Shown here: one piece after another, positions 17,437 through 26,280 of the stretch
Position numbering within the stretch: position 1 is the first letter of the stretch
Layout: each line of letters starts with the position of its first letter
Source of the DNA: JASGDC01 sp047608145
GTDB taxonomy: Bacteria > Actinomycetota > Actinomycetes > Actinomycetales > Micrococcaceae
NCBI GenBank assembly: GCA_047608145.1
Contig: JASGDC010000015.1
Span: forward strand, 1 to 64,000
DNA: 64,000 nt
Reading direction: 5' to 3'
The notes under the pieces: generated by a model
Seen by the model: only the letters and a program-made list of their open reading frames with translations
Databases searched by the model: none
Told to the model about the DNA's origin: nothing
Made by a program: the position numbers and the translations under genes

Positions 17437-18962
17437 CAATTTATCTTCCTTAAACCAGCAATTGTGCCTGGTTGTGTCTCATATTGATAACCACCACGTT
17501 GGAAAAACATCTTTGAAGTAGAGTCAAAATACATGAAATAACCTAAACCAGCAATTGTCATACCAAACATAATGACCTGTAGTATTGCACGCCCTTGTAT
17601 CAAAACTGAGATATCAAAAGTATCTAATAATGCGTATGTTAGGAAGAAACCAACGATTAAAATAAATGTTTGCATCCTGCGTTTGTTACGCACCCCTGTC
17701 ATGCCCCAAAGAATCAAAACCCATAACGCATACCATGGATAAACTACCGTTGAAATTAAAACAACAACCGCAAAAACATAAAGCATTTTTCGTAAAACTT
17801 TAATATGGTGTGCACCTAATACTAAATACGCACATATAACTAAACCAATCAATAACACAATATTTTTCACAATATCAATTGAAGTTTGAATATCTCCGCC
17901 GAATAGCACAGATAATACGGCACCGATAATTACAACTGGTGCGTACCAATTTTGTGATTGTCCTGGAGTGCTAAAAGCTGACAGCCAACCCATACCCCAG
18001 CCTAAAACCGCACCTAATAAGGCAACTGGCGCCATTGAAATAATGAGACTCATTGTCCAATATTTGATACGTTCTAACCAACCAACATGGCCTTTTGCCC
18101 AAATAAGACCAAAGAATGGGATAGCGATTATGGTTATTGGTTTAACTGAGATTGATAAGGCTAGTAATAATAAGCCTTTAACTGGCTTATCAATAAGCAT
18201 GAAGTAAACACCAGCAATTAAGAAACCCATCATTAATGAATCGTTATGGCCACTGACAATGAATTGCAACAGGAATAGCGGGCTCATTGCAGCGAACCAT
18301 AGTGCTTTAGCTGGGCGATGCCCATTTAACTCTGCTGCTTTCGGCAAGAAATGTACGATCATTACTACTCCAGCTACCGCCAGTATTCGTAATAGTGGAA
18401 TGGCTATTTCTGGGCGTTCACCAGTTATTCTTACGATAATCTCAGCCATGAAAATCCATAATGGACCATAAGGGGTTCTTGATTCGCTCCAAGTCGGATC
18501 TGCACCAATATACAGCCAACCCGGAATTGATGAAGCACCAGTAGAATATGGATTTAACCCACTTTGAGCTAATCTACCTTGAGCAATATAAGCATACATA
18601 TCTCGGCTAAACATCGGAAATGTGAAAACTAAGGGTAGTGCCCATATATAGATACCCTTTTTAACTGCCGCTAAACTACCTGGTCCCCAGTTACGTAAAT
18701 CATGAGCTACATAAAGCCAAGCCCGCATTAACCCCACTGTACCGACTACTATCATTGCTAATGCAATAGTAATGATCGGATAGTTTAAACGTAAATCAAG
18801 AAGTAATTGACTACCCCACATGCCTTGCGGAGGTATCCAGCCAACAATAAACGAGGCAATTAAAATAAATATTGAAGAAACAAAACCTGATATGTAATTT
18901 TTTCGCATAGATTTTTCTAATTTTGCATCACCCAATAAGGGGTTGCTTAGAAATTTTTCCAT
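17436..18962 (-). CDS. Polyprenol-phosphate-mannose alpha-1,6-mannosyltransferase, MptB-like
   Basis: A polytopic GT-C glycosyltransferase of 508 residues with about 12 membrane helices. The first extracytoplasmic region has PMFSRDMYAYIAQGRLAQSG and NPYSTG..., followed by ESRTPYGPLW, features of the actinobacterial MptA/MptB family that adds mannose to the lipomannan/lipoarabinomannan core from polyprenyl-phosphate-mannose. The ATG at 18962 was chosen over an upstream TTG at 19001. Acting on a cell-envelope glycolipid is inferred from the family; the exact acceptor is not known. Confidence 0.75.
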   Translation of the reverse strand: MEKFLSNPLLGDAKLEKSMRKNYISGFVSSIFILIASFIVGWIPPQGMWGSQLLLDLRLNYPIITIALAMIVVGTVGLMRAWLYVAHDLRNWGPGSLAAVKKGIYIWALPLVFTFPMFSRDMYAYIAQGRLAQSGLNPYSTGASSIPGWLYIGADPTWSESRTPYGPLWIFMAEIIVRITGERPEIAIPLLRILAVAGVVMIVHFLPKAAELNGHRPAKALWFAAMSPLFLLQFIVSGHNDSLMMGFLIAGVYFMLIDKPVKGLLLLALSISVKPITIIAIPFFGLIWAKGHVGWLERIKYWTMSLIISMAPVALLGAVLGWGMGWLSAFSTPGQSQNWYAPVVIIGAVLSVLFGGDIQTSIDIVKNIVLLIGLVICAYLVLGAHHIKVLRKMLYVFAVVVLISTVVYPWYALWVLILWGMTGVRNKRRMQTFILIVGFFLTYALLDTFDISVLIQGRAILQVIMFGMTIAGLGYFMYFDSTSKMFFQRGGYQYETQPGTIAGLRKIN

Positions 18963-19001
18963 GCGAGATCTGCCTCTTTTCGATAACAATGTAGGTAGCA
19001 A

Positions 19002-19316
19002 TAATATATTAATAACGATTACTGCTACCTATCAAATATATCAAAAACTAGCAGGTATTAGCGATTTAGATATTAATACCAATACCACTGCTTTCGCAAG
19101 TTTTCACTGACTTCCTGTGATTCTGCAGTGAAGTGCTCGTGGGACTTACGTAACTAAGTGCAAATCTTAAGTATGTAAAATTTCATACCACTATACTAGA
19201 TGCAGTCTTTGACAAAAATTTACTGTCTAAAAAAGCTTAAGTACTTTTAAACATTTTAAGTGTATTTAAACATACTGAAATTACCCAAAATTACTTAACG
19301 CAAAGTTTACTAAAGA
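19002..19316. other. Intergenic region, no gene seen
   Basis: AT-rich region between the mannosyltransferase start and the deaminase stop. It holds the 20-base motif repeated at 32742-32763 but no plausible ORF, RNA or strong terminator that I can recognise. Confidence 0.5.
19258..19279. repeat. Near-palindromic motif, copy 1
   Basis: The 20-mer GTGTATTTAAACATACTGAA (19260-19279) recurs with one difference at 32744-32763. Its core is close to a palindrome around TTTAAA, as expected of an operator for a dimeric regulator. It lies roughly 300 bases upstream of the mannosyltransferase start. Confidence 0.45.
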
Positions 19317-19793
19317 CTAGTATTCGACTTTATCTTCGTTTTCATTCCATGCCGTAAAAGGAGCAATAGGATTATCAACCTTAATATGTTCTACTGGTGT
19401 CTCCCATTTTGAAACTGGAATTTCTTCAAATAACTTATAAAAAGCTAAGTCATCAAAGCCAACTTCAGCAGCCTGGTAACGGTCGGCAGCGAATGTTACC
19501 CTATCAAGTCGTGCCCATAGGCATGAAGCCATGCACATCGGACAAGGTTCACATGAAGAATAAATTACACAACCCTCTAGATTAAAATTATTCAATTTTT
19601 TACAAGCTTCTCGAATAGCCATCACTTCAGCGTGAGCAGTCGGATCATTAATCACAGTCACTGAATTTTGCCCAGTTCCTACGACTTTACCGTCCTTAAC
19701 TATTACTGCACCGAATGGACCACCACCTTGTTTTACATTGGTAGTAGCTAATTGCAAAGCCTGCTCTATGAACTTGTTATCAGTATTTGTCAT
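19317..19793 (-). CDS. Nucleoside/guanine deaminase of the CDA family
   Basis: A 158-residue zinc deaminase with the HAE motif in TAHAEVMAIREA and the PCxxC motif in SCEPCPMCMAS. The ATG at 19793 has GGAAAGAG just upstream; a longer open frame to 19907 would overlap the mqo promoter and is rejected. The sequence GGGPFGAVIV and the C-terminal FDDLAFYKLFEEI resemble guanine deaminase (GuaD type) more than tRNA adenosine deaminase, but I cannot exclude another purine or cytosine substrate. It is divergent from mqo. Confidence 0.82.
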   Translation of the reverse strand: MTNTDNKFIEQALQLATTNVKQGGGPFGAVIVKDGKVVGTGQNSVTVINDPTAHAEVMAIREACKKLNNFNLEGCVIYSSCEPCPMCMASCLWARLDRVTFAADRYQAAEVGFDDLAFYKLFEEIPVSKWETPVEHIKVDNPIAPFTAWNENEDKVEY

Positions 19794-19907
19794 AGTCTCT
19801 TTCCAATCGTTTCGTACTTGTGTATCGTATCGGTTATTTGCATAAAAATAAAGGGTAGTTAAGGCTTTAAGAGGTATAAATTCAGATAAAAATGATATTC
19901 TGAACAC

Positions 19908-21398
19908 ATGCGTAATAGCGAAAACACAAAAGATATTGTTTTAATTGGTGGCGGTATAATGAGTGCCACTCTAGCAACTTTCATTAAACAGTTAGAACCA
20001 AACTGGTCTATAGATATTTATGAAAGGCTAGATGACGTTGCCCTAGAAAGCTCCAATGCATGGAATAATGCCGGCACTGGCCATAGTGCATTATGCGAGC
20101 TTAACTACACTACTGAAGAAAAAGATGGCAGCATAAACATTCAGAAAGCTATCGACATCAATGAAAAGTTCCAAGTTACTAAGCAGTACTGGGCATCATT
20201 AGTAGAACAAGGCATTATTGAAGATCCAAGTAGTTTTTTGACCCCTATCACACATGCAAGTTTTGTCTGGGGTCAGCAACATAGTGAATTCTTAGAAAAA
20301 CGCTATGAAAAGCTTAAGTCACAAAAACTTTTTGAAGATATTCAATTTACTGATAAGCAAGATGAAATTGCTGAATTTGCTCCATTGCTAATGAAAGGTC
20401 GCAATCCTGAACAACAAGTTGCGGCTAGTAGGTTACCTACTGGCACCGATGTTGATTTTGGTGCATTAACAAAACAGCTATTTGGTAAAGTAACTGAAAA
20501 CGGTGCCAACTTACATCTAAAACATCACATATCAGATATCAAGCGTGATACTGATGGCACTTGGAAAATCTCTATCCGTGATGAAGAAGGTTATACTAAG
20601 TCAGTTAATTCTCGTTTTGTGTTTATCGGTGCTGGTGGTGGCGCTTTAGGATTACTACAAAAAACTGGCATTCCACAAAGTAAAGGATTTGGTGGTTTCC
20701 CAGTTTCAGGACAGTTCTTAAAGACTGCTAATCCCGAATTAGTCGCACAGCATGATGCTAAGGTATACGGTCAAGCTGCAGTAGATGCTCCACCAATGAG
20801 TGTACCGCACTTAGACACTCGTGTAATCGGTGGTGAGCGTTCCTTACTATTTGGTCCTTATGCTGGTTTCTCTACTAAGTTCCTAAAAACTGGCTCTTAC
20901 CTAGATTTACCATTGTCGCTGAAACCAGATAATCTTTATCCCATGGTTCGTGCTGGACTTAGCAATCTGCCTTTGACTAAATATCTCGTGACTGAGGTTG
21001 TTAAAAAACGTAATGATAAAGATTTATCTTTACTTGAATTCATGCCAAGTGCGGAACCAGAAGATTGGGAATTAATAGAAGCTGGACAACGTGTGCAAGT
21101 TATCGAAAAGAACAAGGAAAAAGGTGGCGTACTACAATTTGGTACTGCGACTATTGTGTCTTCCGATGGCACTGTTTCTGCACTTCTTGGTGCATCTCCT
21201 GGCGCTTCTACTGCTCCTTCAATCATGCTTGATATTTTAGAAAAAGCATTCCCAGATCGTTTCAATAAGTGGATACCAAAAGTTAAGGAAATGATTCCTG
21301 GTTTTAAGGTTTCACTTAATGACAATCCAAAGTTTGCTGATGAAATATTTGCATATAGTGCTGAAAAGCTAAGGATTCAACGCGAATTTGAAGACTAA
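19908..21398 (+). CDS. mqo: Malate:quinone oxidoreductase
   Basis: Mqo is a membrane-associated FAD enzyme that oxidises malate to oxaloacetate and reduces quinone, feeding the respiratory chain. The 496-residue protein begins with the FAD-binding motif IVLIGGGIMSATLATFIK and contains the family stretches SSNAWNNAGTGHSALCELNY and GGFPVSGQFL. A -10 like TATTCT ends 6 bases before the ATG, indicating a leaderless message. Length and motifs are normal. Confidence 0.95.
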   Translation: MRNSENTKDIVLIGGGIMSATLATFIKQLEPNWSIDIYERLDDVALESSNAWNNAGTGHSALCELNYTTEEKDGSINIQKAIDINEKFQVTKQYWASLVEQGIIEDPSSFLTPITHASFVWGQQHSEFLEKRYEKLKSQKLFEDIQFTDKQDEIAEFAPLLMKGRNPEQQVAASRLPTGTDVDFGALTKQLFGKVTENGANLHLKHHISDIKRDTDGTWKISIRDEEGYTKSVNSRFVFIGAGGGALGLLQKTGIPQSKGFGGFPVSGQFLKTANPELVAQHDAKVYGQAAVDAPPMSVPHLDTRVIGGERSLLFGPYAGFSTKFLKTGSYLDLPLSLKPDNLYPMVRAGLSNLPLTKYLVTEVVKKRNDKDLSLLEFMPSAEPEDWELIEAGQRVQVIEKNKEKGGVLQFGTATIVSSDGTVSALLGASPGASTAPSIMLDILEKAFPDRFNKWIPKVKEMIPGFKVSLNDNPKFADEIFAYSAEKLRIQREFED

Positions 21399-21836
21399 TT
21401 TACCTAGTACGCTTATTTAAAGGCTGCGTATTAACGTCCCATTTTCGAGGCTCATATATGAGCATGGACTTTCGTGTTCCTGAGAAGAAAATTTGAACCT
21501 AGAAACTTTTACGAATTCAGACACAATGGGATTTGTACGTGGACGCCACTATGCCTCCTACAAAACGCATCCTGTGTTCAGTTTGAGGAGGTTCATTATA
21601 CTTGCGGATAAAAAATTTGTGAACTATCAGCTAGATTCAGACATATTAAGGAATTTGCCCACAAAGAAGAGATAGGTGCTAAGGTCTTTCCAAAGTAAAA
21701 GTTGAGCAGTGAAAAAAGAATAGTTCAGCACTAATTACCACAACTAATAAACTAGTTTTCTCTTTCATATTCACTTAAAGAAATTCACATTATAAGTTTC
21801 ATTTAAATGATTATTCTTTGAAAAATTACCAAAACT
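21399..21836. other. Intergenic region, no supported gene
   Basis: About 440 bases between mqo and the paired operators. A 60-codon open frame (21493-21675) lacks a ribosome site and similarity that I recognise; a short coding-like stretch reading EFAHKEEIGAKVFPK near 21645-21700 may be a gene remnant. Nothing is firm. Confidence 0.4.
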
Positions 21837-21891
21837 TTCAGTTAATTGAATTTTTTAGTAAAATTAGATAAATAATTCAGTTAACTGAATT
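21837..21891 (+). promoter_or_regulatory. Promoter flanked by two operator palindromes
   Basis: Site 1, TTCAGTTAATTGAATT (21837-21852), and site 2, the perfect 18-base palindrome AATTCAGTTAACTGAATT (21874-21891), have centres 39 bases apart. A -35 like TTGAAT (21846-21851) lies in site 1 and a -10 like TAAATA (21869-21874) abuts site 2 with a 17-base spacer. CTCCTGGAGG just after site 2 supplies the ribosome site. This is a textbook repressor arrangement. Confidence 0.65.
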
Positions 21892-21907
21892 TTCTCCTGG
21901 AGGAATA

Positions 21908-23116
21908 ATGGAAATAATCGCACGCCCACACTACATAAAAGAGCTTGAATCATGGATTGACACAGATTTTATTAAGGTACTCACAGGCGTGCGTAGGTGT
22001 GGCAAGAGCTACCTGCTACTTTCTTTGAAAAAAATATTACTAAACCGTGGAGTTCCTAAGCAAAACATTATTTCTTTAAATTTTGAATCCCCCAATACTT
22101 TCAAATACCATGACTCAATGACACTTTACGAGTATTTGACCACTATCGTACCGAAAGAAGGCAAAGTCTACTTTCTATTCGACGAGATACAAGAAGTTCA
22201 TGAGTGGGAACGCTTGATTAACGGACTACGAGTCGAATTTGATTCAGATATTTACGTGACTGGATCTAACTCCAGACTACTCTCTGGCGAACTTGCCACC
22301 TACTTAACTGGCAGATATGTAGAAATTAAAGTCTATCCTTTATCCTTCAAAGAATACCTGGTATTCAAAAACCAAAAACGAACAGCCACTGATTTAATGT
22401 ATCCAAATTACGCTGAATATGGTGGCTTTCCAGGAGCAGTACTACAACCTAACGACCAACAAAAACTTACCGTACTTTCCGGCATCTGGGACAGCATCCT
22501 GCTAAAGGACGTTGCCCGCCGAGGAAATGTTAAAGACATTGATTTGCTAGAGCGCGTGGCTTTATTCTTATTGGATAATATCGGCAATTCAGTCAGCACT
22601 AAAAAAATAGCAGATTACATCACTTCTTCTGGGCGTAAAGTCAGCCCGAACACGATAGAATCCTATGTTTCACTATTAGAAACCTCATTCTTATTCTACA
22701 AAACTCACCGCTATGACATTCGCGGAAAAGAGCGGTTGAAACTCCAAGCCAAGTTTTACGTAGTAGATCAGGGGTTCGTTATTTCGGAGCTAAAACAATC
22801 TGGCTCCAACAAAGGACACTTACTTGAGAACTTAGTTTACCTAGAGCTACTACACCATGGCTTTGAGGTCTTTGTCGGAAAGTATAATGATAAAGAAATA
22901 GACTTCATCGCGCGAAAACACAAGGAAACCTATTACATTCAAGTCACCGAACAGCTTCCAGAAAACGATACCCGCGAGACAGACAACCTCATCAACCTAC
23001 CAACTGGCTACCGAAAGCTGATTGTGACAGGCGACAAAAGAGACGTAGGATTCACAGATGGAATCCCAATAATCCATATACAAAACTTCTTGCTAAAAGA
23101 TAACTGGTTTGAGTGA
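21908..23116 (+). CDS. AAA ATPase with DUF4143 domain
   Basis: A 402-residue ATPase of the AAA_14 plus DUF4143 family. Walker A is GVRRCGKSYLLLSL (about residue 27) and Walker B is YFLFDEIQEV (about residue 95), followed by sensor VTGSNSRLLSGELATYLTGR. The C-terminal half is DUF4143, ending in a PD-(D/E)XK-like core with EIDFIARK and YYIQV. The biological role of this widespread accessory family is not established. It stands alone between paired operators and a terminator, so it looks like an independently controlled cassette. Confidence 0.88.
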   Translation: MEIIARPHYIKELESWIDTDFIKVLTGVRRCGKSYLLLSLKKILLNRGVPKQNIISLNFESPNTFKYHDSMTLYEYLTTIVPKEGKVYFLFDEIQEVHEWERLINGLRVEFDSDIYVTGSNSRLLSGELATYLTGRYVEIKVYPLSFKEYLVFKNQKRTATDLMYPNYAEYGGFPGAVLQPNDQQKLTVLSGIWDSILLKDVARRGNVKDIDLLERVALFLLDNIGNSVSTKKIADYITSSGRKVSPNTIESYVSLLETSFLFYKTHRYDIRGKERLKLQAKFYVVDQGFVISELKQSGSNKGHLLENLVYLELLHHGFEVFVGKYNDKEIDFIARKHKETYYIQVTEQLPENDTRETDNLINLPTGYRKLIVTGDKRDVGFTDGIPIIHIQNFLLKDNWFE

Positions 23117-23167
23117 CAACTAAATCTAGTTTAGGAAGTATTGTATATAATTCTGTAATTTAAAATA

Positions 23168-24097
23168 CTAAATTAAATTTAAGAACTGGGATTCGGATAT
23201 CACTTTGATATCCTTCCCAGTTTTTTTAAGCTTAACTACGGTACGAGCTTTAGCTGTTAACCTACCTTTTTGTAAATCATTTGGTGTAAAACCAGCCCCT
23301 ACTACCAACATCGTAGTCTTTTGGGTAACAAGATTAGAAGTACTAGCTCCCACGTCCGCAGCTTTGCGTTTAGCTTGTTCTCTATTCATAGTGAGATCTC
23401 CAGTAAACACGATATTTTCTCCAAACAATGGATTCCTTGGGTCAGCATTAGGATTTGGAGTGGGATTCATCCCTTCGATAGGCCAGCTACGTCCTAGTCT
23501 TGGCATTGGCACTCGCCTAGCCCCAGGAATAACTTCTGGAAAAAACTCTAAACTTAATTTGGTCTTTGCCATTAAATCATTAACATCCGTAGCATTCTTA
23601 CGTTTAGCCACATCTGTAACAATTAAAGCACTAGCTCTGGCATCTTCTAGAGCATCATGGTGATTTATTAAAGGAGCTCCGGCAGCCTCTGCTGCTACTG
23701 GTAATGAATAAGAAGGTAATTGATAAGCTGTCCTAGCTAGTTTTACACTGCACATAAAATCAAAACTAGGGCTGGCTGTTTTATTAGCTTCTAAGGCTGC
23801 ACGCATTACCCCGCTATCGAATCTAGCGTAATGAGCTGCAATGACATCTTCACCGATAAAACCACCTATTTCAGGAAATAATTCACCGAAAGTAGGTGCA
23901 TTAGCAACATCAGCAGGTCGAATACCATGAATCTTTACATTGATATCTTCAAAATTATCGTAGCCAACAGGAGGTTTAATCAAATAATGTGCTTCATCAA
24001 CGATCTCACTGTCATGAACTTTTACTAGTCCAATAGAGCAAGCTGAACCTTTAAAACCATTCGCTGTTTCGAAATCAATAGCAGTAAAATTTAACAC
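23168..24097 (-). CDS. DEDDh 3'-5' exonuclease with C-terminal BRCT domain
   Basis: The N-terminal 170 residues are a DnaQ-type exonuclease with the acidic motifs AIDFETANG, AAHYARFDSGVM and HHDALEDARASA, the last giving the H and D of the DEDDh class. Residues about 225-309 form a BRCT domain (FGENIVFTGDLTMNREQAKRKA). Such fusions are common in actinobacteria and are taken to act in DNA repair or as an accessory proofreader. The start is GTG. Its 3' end encodes the terminator of the opposite gene. Confidence 0.88.
   Translation of the reverse strand: MLNFTAIDFETANGFKGSACSIGLVKVHDSEIVDEAHYLIKPPVGYDNFEDINVKIHGIRPADVANAPTFGELFPEIGGFIGEDVIAAHYARFDSGVMRAALEANKTASPSFDFMCSVKLARTAYQLPSYSLPVAAEAAGAPLINHHDALEDARASALIVTDVAKRKNATDVNDLMAKTKLSLEFFPEVIPGARRVPMPRLGRSWPIEGMNPTPNPNADPRNPLFGENIVFTGDLTMNREQAKRKAADVGASTSNLVTQKTTMLVVGAGFTPNDLQKGRLTAKARTVVKLKKTGKDIKVISESQFLNLI
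23184..23227 (+). terminator. Terminator of the ATPase gene inside the nuclease coding end
   Basis: Nested arms AACTGGG/CCCAGTT (23184-23190 and 23216-23222) and GGATATC/GATATCC (23195-23201 and 23207-23213) are followed by seven T on the plus strand. The hairpin lies in the last 20 codons of the convergent exonuclease gene. Confidence 0.8.
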
Positions 24098-24143
24098 GCT
24101 TTAATTCTAATACTCATCACTGACATTTTACGTATGACACAAA

Positions 24144-24545
24144 TTAAAAACGATTCCGATAGATAGAATCATCATCCGTACGGACAATTTCAGTACCAAG
24201 TGGGAATAACGAAATTGGAATCATTTTAAAGCTAGCAATACCTAATGGAATACCTATGATAGTAACGCACATTGCAATACCACTTATTAAGTGACCTAAA
24301 GCCAACCACCAGCCACAAAGAATAATCCAAATAACATTAAGAATAGAGTTCACTATTCCTGAGTTAACTTTTGGTATCGCAGTACGTCCAAAAGGCCATA
24401 ATGCATAGCTTGCCATTCTAAATGAAGCAACACCAAATGGAATAGTTACAATAAAGATAAAACACATGATTCCAGCAACAACATAACCAAATGCCATCCA
24501 GAAACCACAAAAAATCAGCCAAATTAAATTTAATATGAATTTCAT
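24144..24545 (-). CDS. YccF-domain inner membrane protein
   Basis: A 133-residue membrane protein made of two similar halves, each with the pattern N-x-I-W-x-I-x-C-G-W/F-W followed by a second helix and IPxGxASF. The repeats are at residues 4-52 and 66-115. This matches the YccF domain found twice in this family. Function is unknown. Confidence 0.82.
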   Translation of the reverse strand: MKFILNLIWLIFCGFWMAFGYVVAGIMCFIFIVTIPFGVASFRMASYALWPFGRTAIPKVNSGIVNSILNVIWIILCGWWLALGHLISGIAMCVTIIGIPLGIASFKMIPISLFPLGTEIVRTDDDSIYRNRF

Positions 24546-24622
24546 GTGTTAATTTTAAACAAATTTCCTGAAAATTTACCTAAAAGAACATAAAAGTATA
24601 TCCTTAATTAAAAGCTACCCAT

Positions 24623-24628
24623 TACAAT
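24623..24628 (+). promoter_or_regulatory. Leaderless promoter -10 of dedA
   Basis: TACAAT ends 7 bases before the ATG at 24636 and no ribosome site precedes the start. Confidence 0.55.
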
Positions 24629-24635
24629 TAGTTAA

Positions 24636-25310
24636 ATGACCTCTATTATTGCTCTTAGTATTCTCCCTGATTGGCTAAATCCCACGACCTTGCTACCAAT
24701 GCTTGGACCTTGGGTAATCATTGGAGTTTTATTTATTATATTTGCCGAGACTGGTTTAATGGTTGGTTTCTTCCTTCCTGGCGACTCATTACTTTTCACA
24801 GTAGGAATGTTCGTTGCCACCAGTGCCATTAAAATTGATATTTATCTAATGATGCTATTGATTTTCTTAGCTGCATTCTGTGGAAACCAAACTGGATATT
24901 TCATTGGACGAAAAGCTGGTCCAGCAATTTTCAACAAACCTGACTCACTACTTTTCAAACGTGAGCATGTAGATAAAACTCATGCTTTCTTTGAAAAATA
25001 TGGTGGACGTGCTATCGTACTAGCTTGTTTCGTACCGATTGTACGAACTTTCTCACCTGTTGCCGCTGGTGTATCTCGAATGGATTATCGTAAATTCGTT
25101 ACTTTCAATGGTATTGGTGCACTGCTATGGGGTTCTGGGGTAACTTTCTTAGGCTACCATTTAGGACGTATTCCTTGGGTAGGGGAAAATATTGATAAGA
25201 TTTTCCTTGGTATCGTTTTCGTTTCTGTATTACCAATTATTTCTGAACTATATAAGAGTAATAAAGAACAAAAACAAAATACTGCTTCAAAGGCAAATAT
25301 TGAAGAGTAA
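24636..25310 (+). CDS. DedA-family membrane protein
   Basis: A 224-residue polytopic protein. The core FLPGDSLLFTVGMF, CGNQTGYFIGRKAG and the segment FFEKYGGRAIVLACFVPIVRTFSPVAAG contain the conserved acidic and arginine residues of the DedA/SNARE-associated (VTT) family. Some members flip undecaprenyl phosphate or phospholipids and some require the proton motive force; the specific substrate here is not known. The gene has an apparently leaderless promoter. Confidence 0.88.
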   Translation: MTSIIALSILPDWLNPTTLLPMLGPWVIIGVLFIIFAETGLMVGFFLPGDSLLFTVGMFVATSAIKIDIYLMMLLIFLAAFCGNQTGYFIGRKAGPAIFNKPDSLLFKREHVDKTHAFFEKYGGRAIVLACFVPIVRTFSPVAAGVSRMDYRKFVTFNGIGALLWGSGVTFLGYHLGRIPWVGENIDKIFLGIVFVSVLPIISELYKSNKEQKQNTASKANIEE

Positions 25311-25656
25311 ATAAACTCAATAAAAAACCAATCATACCCATCAAGGTCAACAACCATTAAAACGAATACTTGATGAATGATTCATGCTTTACAAGTTCTT
25401 CTGAATTACCCTGAGTTTTGTCCACAGTTTGAAACCATCTAGAGTGGTTATGTGAAAGGATATGTTTTTATGGCTAAGGGAATGAAGTATTCTCAAGAAA
25501 CACGCAAAACATTAAAGAAAACACAAAACGAAACCCCAACCCTAGGAAACATGGTATAACAATAAAGTTAAAACGGCACACAAGTATCCTGTAAAATAAA
25601 AAGGAGTGAAGCGGTTGCTTTGCTAAATTATGGTTATTCGCCAATATTTTTAAGTA
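25311..25656. other. Intergenic region with possible transposase remnant
   Basis: The region between dedA and rdgB has no full gene. It contains a 29-codon frame at 25470-25559 described separately and no clear terminator. Confidence 0.4.
25470..25559 (+). pseudogene. Possible fragment of IS3-type transposase N-terminus
   Basis: A 29-residue frame reading MAKGMKYSQETRKTLKKTQN follows a GAAAGGA ribosome-like site. The KYSQETR pattern resembles the start of OrfA transposases of the IS3 family, then the frame stops. It is too short to be sure. Confidence 0.25.
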
Positions 25657-26280
25657 CTACTTGTGTGATTCAAGAACCTCATGAACTTTTGGCAATATTG
25701 CTTTTAATGCCTTACCACGATGGCTAATTTCATTCTTTTCTTCAGCAGTTAATTCGGCATTAGTTTTATCATAACCATCAGGGATAAAAATTGGGTCATA
25801 ACCAAACCCTTCAGTCCCTCTTGATTCTCTAATGATTTCACCTTTCATTAAACCATGCTCAATATATTCTTTTCCTTCTGGAGTTACCAAGACTGCACAA
25901 CAATGAAATTGGGCACTCCGGTACTCGTCTTTAACATCAGAAATCTGCCTCAATAAAAGTTTCACATGCTCTGGACCACCTGCATGTTCCCCAGACCAGC
26001 GTGCAGAGAAAATACCTGGCATGCCATTTAAAACATCAACTTCAAGACCGGAATCATCAGCAATTACTGGCAAACCAGAATACTTAGCAATAGCTCGCGC
26101 TTTAATTAAGGCATTCTCTTTAAAAGTAATACCGTCTTCCACAGGTTCTGGTGCTCCGACATCTGCAGCGCTAATCACATCAACTTCAGGATTCAAATTA
26201 GGAATAGTACCTGCTAGCATTTGTCGGAATTCCGTAATTTTACCTTTATTATGGGTCGCTAAAAGTAACTTAGCCATCAA
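25657..26280 (-). CDS. rdgB: Non-canonical purine NTP pyrophosphatase (RdgB/HAM1)
   Basis: This enzyme hydrolyses dITP, XTP and ITP to keep damaged purines out of nucleic acids. The 207-residue protein has the N-terminal LLATHNKGKITEFR, VIADDSGLEVDVLNGMPGIFSARWSG, EGFGYDPIF and the C-terminal ISHRGKALKAI. It overlaps rph by 11 bases at its start, and is the last gene of the clpS-DUF2017-murI-rph-rdgB series. Confidence 0.96.
   Translation of the reverse strand: MMAKLLLATHNKGKITEFRQMLAGTIPNLNPEVDVISAADVGAPEPVEDGITFKENALIKARAIAKYSGLPVIADDSGLEVDVLNGMPGIFSARWSGEHAGGPEHVKLLLRQISDVKDEYRSAQFHCCAVLVTPEGKEYIEHGLMKGEIIRESRGTEGFGYDPIFIPDGYDKTNAELTAEEKNEISHRGKALKAILPKVHEVLESHK

Noticed and set aside
19794..19907. 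Upstream extension of the deaminase to 19907
   Set aside because: It would run across the mqo promoter, and the ATG at 19793 has a good ribosome site and fits the family start.
21493..21675. Open frame of 60 codons after mqo
   Set aside because: No ribosome site, no recognisable similarity, and composition like the surrounding non-coding DNA.
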